From: Culex pipiens pallens
Lineage: Eukaryota > Arthropoda > Insecta > Diptera > Culicidae
Direction of reading: 5' to 3'
Assembly: GCF_016801865.2 (NCBI RefSeq)
Contig: NC_068937.1
Span: 18,572,432-18,636,431 of the forward strand
DNA length: 64,000 nucleotides
Part shown: one piece after another, positions 23,526-35,224 of the stretch
Layout of the letters: the number at the start of each line of letters is the position of its first letter
Numbering within the stretch: position 1 is the first letter of the stretch
Translations under genes and position numbers: made by a program
Notes under the pieces: model-generated
The model's database searches: none
Told to the model about the DNA's origin: nothing
The model's input: the letters and a program-made list of their open reading frames with translations, nothing else

Positions 23526-25852
23526 CCCAAGTAACAACTTTAGTTTTGTAATAGTTTGAAAGAGATTCTGTAGAGTTCCCAAGAAAATTTCAAAAAAATG
23601 CCATTTAGTCCTACATGCTGAGTTAAAAGCGAGTTAAATCAACATTAAAACCAAAATGGACTATTTTAGGAGGTTGTCCAGAGTATTATTGAGGAGCATC
23701 GTGAGACGTACAAATTTTATTGTGTGTTTTATTAAAACTTTATTGATCTCTTCAAAACAAGAGTAAAACTGTTTGGTTTGGATTAAGGTTTTCTTTTAGT
23801 CTGTACGTATTCTTGAATCCTTCAACAAAACATAAAGCATTTATGTTTTGGTATTTGTAGCAAACCAAAAAGCCTTCGTGATAGACTGAGTAGTTTTCTA
23901 ATTTACTTGATTGAAAGCAATTATTCCTACATGCAAATACAAAAGGTTGATAGCAGATAAAAATTATTTGACTTCAAATTATTAATATTTGTATTAGTAC
24001 CACAAATGAGTTGAGTTTCAACATAAAATGAACCGTGATAGTTATGCCAACATTATTTCATCGAATAATTTTCAAAAATAGCTCGAAAAACTAATATGCG
24101 CACTTCCGATTCTCTATAAAAAGTCAAGATTTTTTTTCAAAAAACAATGTTTTTTGCATATTGTTGCTCCCAAATTCAATATGGCTACGCTTTTCGGCTG
24201 CTCGCACCTTCCAGCAACATGGCGAAGTTCATGAAATATAAACGTTCTTGTTTAAATCTACATTAAACCCATTCCTTCTTGAACAGGAGTGGCTCAAAAC
24301 TTGCCAAGACTTACAAGATTTATAAAAGTTTTACAACGGCTTTAATCAGATCCAACAAAATTTATCATGGCTTTCATCAAGATCAAATCGCACAAGGCGG
24401 GGACGTAGCGCATGCGTGTTTTCTCAGCTGCAAAAAGATCGCCATCGGTGGTGGACAACTTGAATTTCAAAATAACTGCATAAAAAAACACAGGCTTGCA
24501 TTTCAAAGGTATTTATTTATTCGAATAACTCATCCAAAATTAAACACACATCTGGTCACTTGATGAAAAACAAACACAACTTTTTCATGTAGGTTGATGA
24601 ACGCTGTACAAATCATCACTTTCACATTGTAATCATCGCAAACTTTTACCAAATTGTGCGTACTTGTACCTTTATCTCACCAGCACAATAGACAGAATAT
24701 AACAAATAGTAATGTTAATAGATTTAAACAGTTAATTTCAGAAAAAAATAGGAAACACTTGCAAAGGGCACCAATCAATCTTCGAGCGCAGCTGTCAGTG
24801 GTTATGCGTAGCAATACATAGAATTAAATCTGATGGGTTTTATTCCAGAGAAATTTAAGGTGTTAAAGTTTTACTGATTGCTTTTCGTATACCATGAACA
24901 TTTATAACAGTATTTGTTAAAACTCAAAAGTTTTTCAGTTTTTCAAATGTCAACCAAGCATGAGGACGTCCTCATTAGACGCCATTCCATCCAATTCTAC
25001 TAAAAACTGGTTCAGGGTTTATTCCGACGTTCATTTCGATACACTCCGATCCGTTTAAGCTGAGGAATGGAACCTGCACCTTGGTGGCCACTGCCTTCGC
25101 CAACAGTGTCTTCCCACTCCCAGGGGAACTCAGCAGTAGAGCACATTTGGAAACCTTTGCCCCTAGCCGATCCGGTGCCTCCAAATTATCGACAAATTAC
25201 ATCATATCCTGCCCAGCGACCAGCGACGTTTTTGAAGAAAACACCCTGACTTCCATTCACTGGATCCACCGCGTAAGCTTGGCTCGCTTCATCTGCTTAT
25301 CACACCGATCGTTTCCGGATACCCCTCATCCAATTCAACCGCGCAATTATCACTCCCGTGGCCACCAGCGTAAACAGAATCTTCCCACTAATGTCCCCGC
25401 TCCATTTAAACTGCATCGAAACCCCATCCTTAATTCCCAAATGCGCCAAAACCTGCCTCAGCTTCTCCTCAAACTTATCCATGTCCGCGGCACGGCAAAA
25501 AAAAATGGTGAGTTTTGCGTTACTCACATCGATAAGTCGAAGTGACAGTTTAAATCTAACAGGAATGTATAAATGCTATTTGAAGACGGAACCGATTTAA
25601 AGCAGGCTTCGTTAATGTTAATAAGCAACACAATAATCTCTTCAAGATAGCTTAAAGTGTTGCGAATAAAACCGAATTAAAACTCTACAATGAATTCTTA
25701 ACATTATCTTTAAGAAATCTTAAACCTATTATTAAGTGTTGTGTCAATGAAACCAGTAGGTTCTAATAAAAGTCATAGTAAAACTTTGTAGCATTTTTTA
25801 AAACTATTATAAATATATATAAGAATATAAGGCATTTCACTTGTTACTTGGG
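23526..25852. mobile_element. Inverted-repeat element inserted in E1, carrying a captured gene fragment
   Basis: The ends CCCAAGTAACAA and TTGTTACTTGGG are exact complements. Removing the block restores E1 (CCACCT joined to TGTGTGG), with CT duplicated, so its limits are well defined. Most of the 2.3 kb is non-coding; a paraplegin-like fragment lies at 25017-25506. The class of DNA element is uncertain because a 2-bp CT duplication is unusual. Confidence 0.7.
25017..25506 (-). pseudogene. Paraplegin (SPG7)-like m-AAA protease fragment, broken
   Basis: Read on the minus strand, one block has DMDKFEEKLRQVL, GIKDGVSMQF and a membrane segment (KILFTLVATGVII), typical of the region before the AAA domain. 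After stops and frameshifts come VDPVNGSQGVFFKNVAG, then LGAKVSKCALLLSSPGSGKT (Walker A, where the family has GPPGTGKT) and LLAKAVATKVQVPFLSLNGSE. Intact proteins of this family are ATP-dependent proteases of the mitochondrial inner membrane. Here there are at least three frame breaks, and the second half of the ATPase and the zinc protease are absent. No intron is evident in the covered part. Confidence 0.85.
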
Positions 25853-26736
25853 CTGTGTGGTTGATGCCTTCCTCACTTCTTACCAACAATGGGTAATATG
25901 AGTGGTTTGGACACATACTTCAGCTATTTTTTTAGGTCCAGAAAAATAAGTACACAGATATAACTTAAGTTGTCATAACTCGAGACAGGGTTGCCAGATT
26001 TTCTATTATGTGGACTCGTTGGAAAGGTCTCTTGATTACCTAACCAACGATGGAACGGATGATGGATCCGGACATCGTTTACATACATTTAAGTGAGATC
26101 CGGCTTCAAAAAAGTACATAAATATCACTTAAGTGGTCATAACTCGAGACAGGGTTGCCAGATCTTCGATGTTGTGGATTCGTTGGGAAGGTCTCTTGAT
26201 AACCTAACCAACCATGGGTCGGATGATGGTTCCGGACATCGTTTACATACATTTAAGTGAGATCCGGCTTCAAATAAGTACATAAATATCACTAAAGTGG
26301 TCATAACTCGAGACAGGGTTGACAGATCTTCAATGTTGAAGACTCGTTGGAAAGGTCTCTTGATTACCTAACCAACGATGGGTTGGATGATGGATCCGGA
26401 CACCGTTTACATGCATATAATTGAGATCCGGATATATGTGAAAACACATTTTTATACATAACTTTTGAACTACTTATCGAAACTTCAAACAATTCAATAG
26501 CGATGTATGGGACCCTAAACCAACTCGAATGCAACTGGTTTGATCAAAATCGGTTCAGCCAGTGCTGAGAAAACTTGGCAAGATTTTTGAACACACACAT
26601 ACATACACACACAGACATTTGTTCAGATTTCGATTCTGAGTCGATATGTATATATGAAGGTGGGTCTTCGAGCTTTTAATAAAAAGTTCATTTTTAGAGC
26701 AGGATTATAGCCTTACCTCAGTGAGGAAGGCAAAAC

Positions 26737-28281
26737 AAAGATTTTGATGTATAACAATTGATGGTTTGCGCGAAACCATGTTGCAATAATCTTTTGGGCC
26801 CTTTTTCCTGTATTGCAACAGTAAAATAAAAAAAAATGCCTTTGGAATTTTTCATACGCATAACATTTTTCACAAAATGTTTTCAAAAAATAATTTAAAT
26901 TTATGGCCCATGTTGTAAGGAAATTAAATCATCGAGAATTTTTCGAAGATTTCTAAAAAAAAATTCAGGTGCTCGAAATTTAAGTTTTTTTACAAATATT
27001 AAATAAAGGAAGCATTATGAAATTTTTAACAAAAAAATGTTTTATTACTTTAAAAAATACTGAACAATCCCGATCATGCAATCAAGCCTCCCCACTCTCC
27101 CCTATGTTCAGCTATTACCCACGAAAACAGCATGATTTGAAAGAAAAGTTCTCCGATCGGACTCAAATTTTTTCTGGGGGTTCCTTGGCCAACATAATTA
27201 GACCCGTATTTTTTTTGTTTGGCCATTAGGGTGACTTACGCCGTGTTAGGGTGGTCCGAAAAATGGCAATTTTCGTTATTTTTCGCAAAAACCACTTTTT
27301 TCAAAAAATCATGTCTCCACGCCATTCAATCCGATTTTAGCTGTCTTAGACGCAAAAGAAAGGTGATTAGTTTGAATATTTGGGAAAAATAATAAGAAGT
27401 TTCAAAAATCTAGCTTAACATTTGAAAAGGTCGTATGAAAACTTAAAATGCTGTTTTGAAGGTCTCGGGACCAAAGAGCCTCTGTCTGAAAATATTTTAA
27501 CCTGATTTCTCGGAAAATTTTACATAACATATCAAAAAATGGTGAAGTAATGTTTTCAATTTACTGAGATATTGCGCGTATTCCCAAAAAAAGTGAGTTT
27601 TAGTGAAAAAAAAGTCGATTTTTTGCCGTTTTCGTCATTTTTCCATTTTTGCGGGTGGCGCGTCGAAAAATCCAGTTTTTATTTTAAAAAATCGTATCTC
27701 AGAAAATTGAAAACATTAGTCCACCATTTTTTGATATGTTACGTAAAATTATTTTCAGACATCAGAAAAATGTTGAGCGCGATCGGAGAACTTTTCTTTC
27801 AAATCATGCTGTTTTCGTAGGGAATTGCTGTTTCATTATGTCTAATTTATGACATTTTTTGCTGGAAAATGGTCGCGTTTCGATCGGTTAGAAGAGATTT
27901 ATCTTTTTAAAAAAAATCACGATCTAGCCTTCATCTTTCTTAACATTTCTTGACTTCAACTCCAGGTCCTCAACAGCCAAACATTTTTCATTCTTGCAAA
28001 AAAATAAAATATTTTTAAGTGATCGATAACAATACTCTCTACTTTTGGCGAACAGTAAATTGGTTCCACTTTGACAGTTCAAAATTGAGGCCGTTTTGCG
28101 AAGCACTATTCAGCACCCAGCTTATGATATGTATAAAAAATCATGATAATGTTACCCATATTAATAAACACTTAAACATTTTTTTAAAGAAAACACTAAG
28201 CTTTGTAAAGTTTTTCAGTTTAAAAAAAAACAATCGAGATGCCTGAAGAACGCCACATCAAAAGATAACCATTTTGTAATA
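26737..28281. other. Intergenic with repeat F copy at about 27236-27840
   Basis: Repeat F contains TTAGGGTGGTCCGAAAAATGG and is found inverted at 58180-58640 and decayed at 8930-9420. A short fragment TCCCCACTCTCCCCTA near 27090-27105 matches the end of the outer element at 42755-55271. No gene was recognised. Confidence 0.45.
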
Positions 28282-29114
28282 CAGTCCAGATTCGATTATC
28301 CGAAGGCCTCGGAAAAATTTGACTTCGAATTATCGAATCACTTTAAAAAACAATTTCACTGTCTTATTTTTGATTGTCTTATTTTTGAAAAGTAGAACTC
28401 TTCACTATTTGTTTTGAAATAGTAGTTTATGCAACAAGTTGCAAAAAGAGGATTTTTTATCACGAGTCGTACATTTATCCAACGAGGTTCACCGAGTAAG
28501 TTTTGCAACGAGTTCCATACAACATTTTTTGCAATTCCAAAAAACACACACTGAGTAAAATTTTATGTCAAATATTAATTTTTTTGTCAATAAATCGATT
28601 AAATCAAAAATATGTTGAAAAGTGTTACTTTTCGAAACAAGTGCTGAAAAGTTTAACTTTTCAGCACCCATTTGAGTGCTGAAAAGAAGAACTTTTCAGA
28701 ATTTATTTTGAAAAGTGTTGCTATTCGATTCTGTTATTTTTTGTACAGAAAAGTAGGCTATTTCGTCGTTCAAGAATGACAGGAAAAGTTAGTAGTTTCA
28801 CGACGGAATTGCAAAAAGTGTTTTTCGATTCGATTCTGTTATTTTTGGTAGAGAAAAGTAGGCTGTTTCGTCCTTCGATAATGACGAGTTGCATGAAAAA
28901 ATGGCAAAAAAAAGGCTTTTGGTCATTTTTAGACAATCAACAACTCCAATTTTACTTAAATGGGGTCGCAGAATTCAGATTTGATGTTTTGAAGAAAATT
29001 AAAAGATACGAAAAAAAAATCTTTGTTCGTGATTCAATTATCCGAAGTTTCATACCAACCTTCCGATAATCGAACTTCGGATAACCGAAACTTTTGATAA
29101 TCAAGTCTGGACTG
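28282..29114. mobile_element. TA-flanked MITE of pogo/Tigger type, interrupted (copy 1)
   Basis: The ends CAGTCCAGATTCGATTATCC and GGATAA...CAAGTCTGGACTG are complementary and sit between TA dinucleotides. A second, shorter copy is at 39260-39590. Repeat D (28420-28700) has inserted inside, and 28725-28935 contains a short duplicated stretch (TTCGATTCTGTTATTTTT). No transposase was seen. Confidence 0.75.
28420..28700 (+). repeat. Dispersed repeat D, copy 2
   Basis: This is highly similar to 4595-4895 apart from a deletion of about 35 bases after CACCGAG, and lies inside the pogo-type MITE. Confidence 0.65.
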
Positions 29115-30151
29115 TAACTAAAATGTTGAGTATTTTTCGAGAAACATTACATTTTAAGGTGTAACGGGAAGGTTTCGCCATTTTGAAACAAAGACTCGAG
29201 TTTTTGAAAACATTTGAAATGAAAATGCCGTAAGGCCGTTGCAAACATTTTTTTGACTTTATGTCCCTTGACTCTGATTAAAGTCGAGGAGGGAGGGAGG
29301 CAATAAAAAATTACAAGCCATAGTTTCAACATTTGGATGAAAAAGTGTTTAAAAAGTAATTTTCACCAGCCATATTTTTCACAATCACTGGTTTTCAGAA
29401 GTAAGTAAGTGACAAAAAAATCTCTAAAAATAATCTAAAACGATACCAGTCAAGCAAAATATGGACAACGGTAAACGAATCTTGAACTTAACATTTTTTT
29501 TACCATCATCTGGGGCGAATCTGGATTCATGGGGTGAATTGGGACAGTTGTTTTAGGAATGTTGCAGCCTAACACTTTTATATTTTTAAGTAGTTTTGGC
29601 TAGACCAGATTCAGAACAACATAAGCTCTTTTATCAAATATTTAGCTTTCCACTGCTCTAAAACGTGCTGTCCCTATTTATACTGTATTCCTGAATCGCC
29701 CCAGTTGACGGTACTTACCTTGATCATCAAATTCGAAGTCTGCGACCATTTTCTCCATATTTCATCTCTGCCATTTTGGTTGCCATCTAGAATTTAAAAA
29801 AATCTAAATCAACTAAGAGTTGTTTTGGGGTGATACTTAAACTCGACAATCAACAATTAACAAGACAACATAAAAGATTTTTTTCATTCGATAATCAGAA
29901 TTAAATACTTTAGATAAACCACCTTAAAAATTCTGAAACATTTCTTTCCTAAAAAAAACAAAAGCAAACAAAGCGCCGAGGGTTACTAGTGACTAACTTG
30001 CTCCGCTGCGACAACTTTTATTTTGAAAATCACCTTCTTGATCGCCGCAACGTGATCTCCAGCGACGTGACATTGTTCGTCGTTTCCTCTTCTTGCAGCA
30101 GCAGCCGCCAGCCCAGCTAAAGATCGCGACTAAACCGGCAAAGCTCAAAGT
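29115..30151. other. Upstream region of P450 gene 2
   Basis: 29510-29703 has weak inverted ends (CTGGGGCGA and TCGCCCCAG), a possible old MITE. 29990-30150 is more GC-rich and probably contains the proximal promoter. No other gene was seen. Confidence 0.4.
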
Positions 30152-30158
30152 TATAAAT
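30152..30158 (+). promoter_or_regulatory. Candidate TATA box of P450 gene 2
   Basis: TATAAAT lies 262 bases upstream of the first start codon of gene 2. A TATA box here would put the transcription start near 30180-30186 and give a 5' UTR of about 230 bases. No strong initiator motif was seen, so this is a position-based inference. Local sequence around 30000-30230 is less repetitive than its surroundings. Confidence 0.4.
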
Positions 30159-30413
30159 ATATGTTTGGAGCCCTCGACCGGACTAGTCTGTTTCGTACTT
30201 TTGGGGCGCGTGCGCGTGTGTCATACCGAGCCCAAAGTTGGTCAAAATTAATTTAATTTCAAAATTACAGAATTTACGAGAAGAAAAAATCAAATCGTGG
30301 TAGTCGAACCGATCAACGAAACCGTCGGAGTGCCACGGAAATTTTGCGTCGATGAAAATTAAATTTGAGTAAAAAAGTGTAATTTTGAAAATTTTGTGAT
30401 CAAGTGAAAAAAT

Positions 30414-30639
30414 ATGCTCGAAATGGAGTTCGTGAAGAGCAGCTTCGTGCTGTCGCGGGCCGCCAAAGTGTTCACATATTTTTCGCCGCTCACGGTGATC
30501 CTGGTGTCGGCGATCCTGGGGGCGATGTTCGTGTACAACCGGCGGCGTTCCCGGCTGGTGAAGATGATCGAGAAGATTCCGGGCCCGGCCAGCATGCCCA
30601 TCATTGGCAACAGTTTGCACATCAATGTGGACCATGACG
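30414..30639 (+). CDS. Cytochrome P450 gene 2, exon 1 (membrane anchor and hinge)
   Basis: The exon encodes 75 residues plus one base of a split codon and ends at a consensus donor (G|GTGAG). It has a hydrophobic segment at about residues 22-42 (VILVSAILGAMFVY core), a basic stop-transfer stretch (NRRRSR), and then KIPGPASMPIIGN, the proline-rich hinge that starts microsomal P450s. An in-frame second ATG at 30423 is an alternative start and would remove three residues. The split-codon phase matches exon 2 at 60791 and also the missing upstream exon of gene 1. It cannot serve gene 1, which lies 18 kb upstream on the same strand. Confidence 0.9.
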
Positions 30640-31343
30640 GTGAGTTTGGGGAGGGCTTTTTTACTTGAAGCAAATTTTCACAGCTCTCTTTATTTAACTT
30701 TTTTGTTTTGAGAAAACCCATTTCAGAAATACTGAATTCAATAAAAAAAAGTTATATAAAAAAGGTGCCATACATTTGTAGGCTTACTGTATCTGTTGTG
30801 TTGCCAAAAATTCCCACGTGTTACCTCCGCTCCAACCTGGAAAAATTGCAAACAGGTTTTGAATCATAACTAGTTTTTAGAACTGAGAAAATTTGGCAAA
30901 GATTTTGGTTTCCGTTGGGGGCAATCCATAAACTAAGTTGTATGGTTTACAATTTTCATATGACTCCAACATCTAGAAAACAAAAATTCTGTGGTATTTG
31001 GATGAAAACCTCCAAAAGCTAAGTGGTTTATGGACGACTCCCAATTCTAATAAACTTTAAGTCGTTTTCTTTGCTAATTTATTCATAATGCCAAAACTCC
31101 TTGGCTGGATCAGCATTAACAATTTCTTATTCTTTATTTTTCAAATCAAAAATGGAGACAGTATGCGTTAGGTCAATGTTTTGATTTTTTGTTTGGTAAA
31201 TTTGAACGAGACTCGATTCAAAATGCTTTAAAAACTTTAACTATTTAGAACTATTATATTGAGGATATTTAAATTTCTTTAGAATAACAAAATAAAATGC
31301 TAGAATATAATTATTTTTTGATTTATTTTTCATAAATAAAAAC

Positions 31344-32356
31344 GTTACTTAATCCACCGATGGTGGTTGGTGCCTTCCTCACAATTATGTACATATTTGT
31401 TTCTGTAGTAAGAATGTCAAAACTACAAATTTTATTTAAATTTTACTTCTTACAACATATCTACATGGAGTATGGGGTCTAGAATCCCAAAAATCATTGG
31501 ACGTAATATTAGAACAACACCTGCGGTGCTGTTTCATGAAAATTGTTCACTTTCAATAGTTATATTACTTTAAAGTTTTTTAAGCCTTAAGGCAGTACAA
31601 AATATATCTTTTCATTTTCCCGGGAGTTTCAAATCAACAAAATCCCGGGAGCCAGATCTCCGGATAGATCCGAACAACTTTTTCATCAAAATATTTGAGA
31701 TCCGGCCTCTGAAATGTGTAAAAATGACACTTAGGAGCTCATAACTTTTGATAGGGTTATCAGATCTTCAATATTTTGGGCTTATTGGAAAGGTCTTTTG
31801 ATTACCTATTCAACGATGGGTCGCATGATGTTAGATCCGGACAACTTTTTCATCAACATATTTGAGATCCGGCCTCTAAAATGTGTACAAATGACACTAA
31901 AGTGCTCATAACTTTTGATAGAGTTATCAGATCTTCAATTTTTTGAGCTCATTAGAAAGGTCTTTCAAATACCTTTCTAAAAATGTATGATCAGACGGGT
32001 TTTCTTACAAAAACCACCCTTTTTACAATTTTTCAAACTTTAGCCAGAATCGTTTTTTTAGCATAACTTTTGAAATACTTAACAAAACTTCATAATAATT
32101 AATATAGGTCTTGTGGGACCCTAAGACGGATCGAATGAGACCAGAACGGCCCAAATCGGTTAAGCCAGTCCGGAGATAATCGAGTGCATTTTTTTCGGTG
32201 CACGGACTTACAGACATACACACGCACAGACATTTGCTCAGAATTTGATTCTGAGTCGAAAGGTATACGTGAAGGTAGGTCTACGAGGTCGAATTAAGAA
32301 GTTCATTTTTCGAGTGATTTTATAGCCTTTCCTCAGTAAGGTGAGGAAGGCAAAAC
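31344..32356 (+). mobile_element. E1 element copy b, divergent subfamily
   Basis: It starts TTACTTAATCCACCG and ends GTGAGGAAGGCAAAAC like the other E1 copies. The internal unit (GAGATCCGGCCTCTGAAATG, then GTTATCAGATCTTCAAT) occurs twice and is clearly homologous to the 164-bp unit but divergent. Two TCCCGGGAG motifs lie near 31618-31652. No coding sequence was seen. Confidence 0.7.
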
Positions 32357-32904
32357 ACTGATTTTCACTTGAAAAAATTGTAACCCGTTACAGCTCCAAC
32401 TTTTTTCAAAGCTTTTAATTATTGTTGTTTTTTGTTCTACGATAACATAAATTTTCTTGTTTTTTTTTTGTTTTTCTTCAATACTTTTTAGTCATTTTTA
32501 GAGTGAGATTTTATGAGTGTTTTTCACATTTTTTATTTAAACTTAAGCCATTAGCTTTGAAGTCGCCACAAGCATGCATTTACTTACAAAGTAGAGGATA
32601 TTAGATAGAAACACGACCAATGTTGACGCCGGATACGCCATATGGCTAAGTCATATGAAACAAATAAAGCATTTTGAAACAAAATCTTGCTCACTCCATA
32701 TTAAACAATTTATTGCATGAAATCTGTTCAAAACAATTTTAAGGAGTCAATGTTCTAATATGCCAACATTAGGTACCCAATGAAATAACATGCGAAAAAA
32801 AAAAACGAAACTATTGGCAAAATAACAACTATATATCTCTATACAACAAAACATTGATTTTGAAAGGTTAAAACATTAGCTGGTTGAATATTCCATGAAA
32901 TTTT
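32357..32904. other. Intronic sequence, nothing recognised
   Basis: AT-rich, no supported feature. Confidence 0.3.
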
Positions 32905-34648
32905 ACTGTGTTTACATACATGTAAATCGGCCAAAATGTCAGAAGTTGCTTTGAGCAAAAACTTAAACTTTTTTAAATCTGTTTTCAGGACATTTAAATA
33001 TACATTTTCAACTATTAACAAAATGCATTTGGAGACATTTGGTTGTATCATTGCAGAGATACAGCAGTTTTAAAAAACGGGTGCCACAATATCTCAACAC
33101 TGCCTTGACCAAATCGGCTCAAAATTTTGGTGAAGACTCGTTTAATCGGTGTCCGTGTCAAGGCCGATTTTTTTTTAAACAAGATAAAAATATTTTCTGT
33201 TTTTCATATAAAAAATCGAAAGGTTTTGATTTTTATATTTTGCAAAATTTCAAAATCGGACTTTGTCATGCACACGGAATATGTCTTGAGAGTCTTCCCC
33301 CCAAATTTCAGCCCATCTGGTCTATCCCATTTCGAGATATAGTGGCACCCGTAAATCAACTTGGTATTCAGAGAAAAACTAACTTAATCCACCTATGTGG
33401 TTGATGCCTTCCTCTTTTTTTACCAACAATGGGTAATATGAGTGGTTTGGACACATATTTCAGCTATTTTTTTGAATCCAGAAAAAAACGTACACACATA
33501 TAACTTAAGTAATCATAACTCGAGACAAGGTTGCCAGATCTTCAATGTTTTGGACTCGTTGGAAAGGTTTTTCGATTACCTAACCAACGATTGGTCAGAT
33601 GGTGGATCCGGACATCGTTTACATACATTTAAGTGAGATCCGGCTTCCAAAAAGAGCACCAATATCACTTAAGTGGCCATATCTCGAGACAGGGTTACCA
33701 GATCTTCAATGTTTTGGACTAGTTGGAAAGATTTTTCGATTACCTAACCAAAGATGGGTCGGATGGTGGATCCGGACATAGTTTACATACATTTAAGTGA
33801 GATCCGGCTTCAAAAAAGTGCATCAATACCACTTAAGAGGACATATTTCGAAACAGAGTTGCCAGATCTTCAATGTTTTGGATTCGTTGGAAAGGTCTCT
33901 CGATTACCTAACCAACGATGGGTCGGATGATGGATCCGGACTTCGTTTACATACATTTAAGTGAGTTTCAGCTTCAAAAAAGTACATAAATATCACTTAA
34001 GCGGTCGTAACTCGAGACAGGGTTGCCAGATCTTCAATGTTTTGGACTCGTTGGAAAGGTCTTTTCATAACCTAACCAACGATGGGTCGGATGATGGACC
34101 CGAAAATAGTTTTCATGCATATAAGTGAGATCCGGATAAATGTGAAAACACATTTTTATATATAACTTTTGAACTACTTATCGAAATTTCAAACAATTCA
34201 ATAGCGATGTATGGGACCCTAAACCAAGTCGAATGCAACCGGTTTGATCAAAATCGGTCCAGCCAGTGCTGAGAAAACTTGGCAAGAATTTTGAACACAT
34301 ACATACACACACACACACACATACACACACACAGACATTTGTTCAGTTTTCGATTCTGAGTCGATAGGTATACATAAATATAGGTCTACGAGCTGTATTT
34401 CAAAAGTTCATTTTTCGAGCAGGATTATAGCCTTACCTCAGTGAGGAAGGCAAAACGCTCGCAAAGTTTGACAGTTCGCTTGGCGCATGGAAACATTTAA
34501 AACTTAAATCTTCTTTTACTCAGTTTAATCATGAAATATCTTCATGAAACTTTCATGAGTGATTAAAAGTCATCTTTTAAGTGGATTTAAAAAAAATTCT
34601 GTAATATGATATTATAAGATTTTCTACAGGGGTTACATACCCTTAAGT
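32905..34648. mobile_element. piggyBac-like MITE copy 2, split by an E1 insertion
   Basis: 32905-33378 and 34457-34648 align end to end with copy 1 at 1110-1784. The break falls where copy 1 reads GAGAAAAACGCTC. The left TTAA end is eroded (TGTTTACATACATGTA); the right reads GGGGTTACATACCCTTAA. Confidence 0.75.
33379..34456 (+). mobile_element. E1 element copy c, complete
   Basis: It runs from CTAACTTAATCCACCTATG to GTGAGGAAGGCAAAAC. Comparison with the uninterrupted piggyBac-like copy fixes both ends to within about five bases; the shared AAAAC makes the exact target duplication ambiguous. It contains about four 164-bp units, then the 3' region with a CA tract near 34300-34335. Confidence 0.8.
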
Positions 34649-35224
34649 TTTTTTTTCACGTATTTTTAAGATCTATTCTATGAGCCATAAACATTGGAAA
34701 TTTGGCAAATTTGGCATTGAAATATATTTAGGGAACTATTCCTAGAAAATATTGTAAATTTATAAGCATAAACATAAACACATTCATAAAAGTATAACTT
34801 TAAAAATATTTATCTGTATTTCGATATACTTTTTCCTCAATTAGGTCCTAAAATTAAGTTTAGATTGCTGATATTATTGTTCACAACGATAAAGCTTATT
34901 TTTCTGAGTACAACGACCATTTGTACGACCACTAAGAGTTTAAAATGGATTTTTAAATCAATTTTAAAAAATTAACCTCGTGGTCCTTTTTGACAGAAAA
35001 GGTCCTACTTGACAGCTCGTTTCAAGGGGACCATAGTTGATTCATCGAAAAAAAAATTTGTCAATTTATTTTTTTGCATTAAAATGAAAAAAAAGTGATC
35101 AAAAATGGTTTTTCATCGTATTTTTACAGTTGTACATACAAATTGACATAGGGCTTTAGGACTCTATTTACGTGGAAAAAAAATACACATAAAAGATGAG
35201 AATGTACACTGGAGAACAAAAAAG
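34649..35224. other. Intronic sequence, nothing recognised
   Basis: AT-rich, no supported feature. Confidence 0.3.

Larger units (their letters stand above)
23510..26736 (+). mobile_element. E1 element copy a, split by an insertion
   Basis: E1 has the start CTAACTTAATCCACC and the end GTGAGGAAGGCAAAAC. The first 16 bases are at 23510-23525, and the remainder follows the inserted element from 25853. It contains about three units of the 164-bp repeat (landmarks GATCCGGACATCGTTTACAT and GGGTTGCCAGATCTTC), then a conserved 3' region with a short CA tract. No open reading frame was seen. The superfamily is not assigned. Confidence 0.75.

Noticed and set aside
24975..25545. A functional AAA protease gene
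   Set aside because: Frame breaks, an altered Walker A surrounding, and absence of the rest of the ATPase and the protease domain make it a pseudogene fragment.
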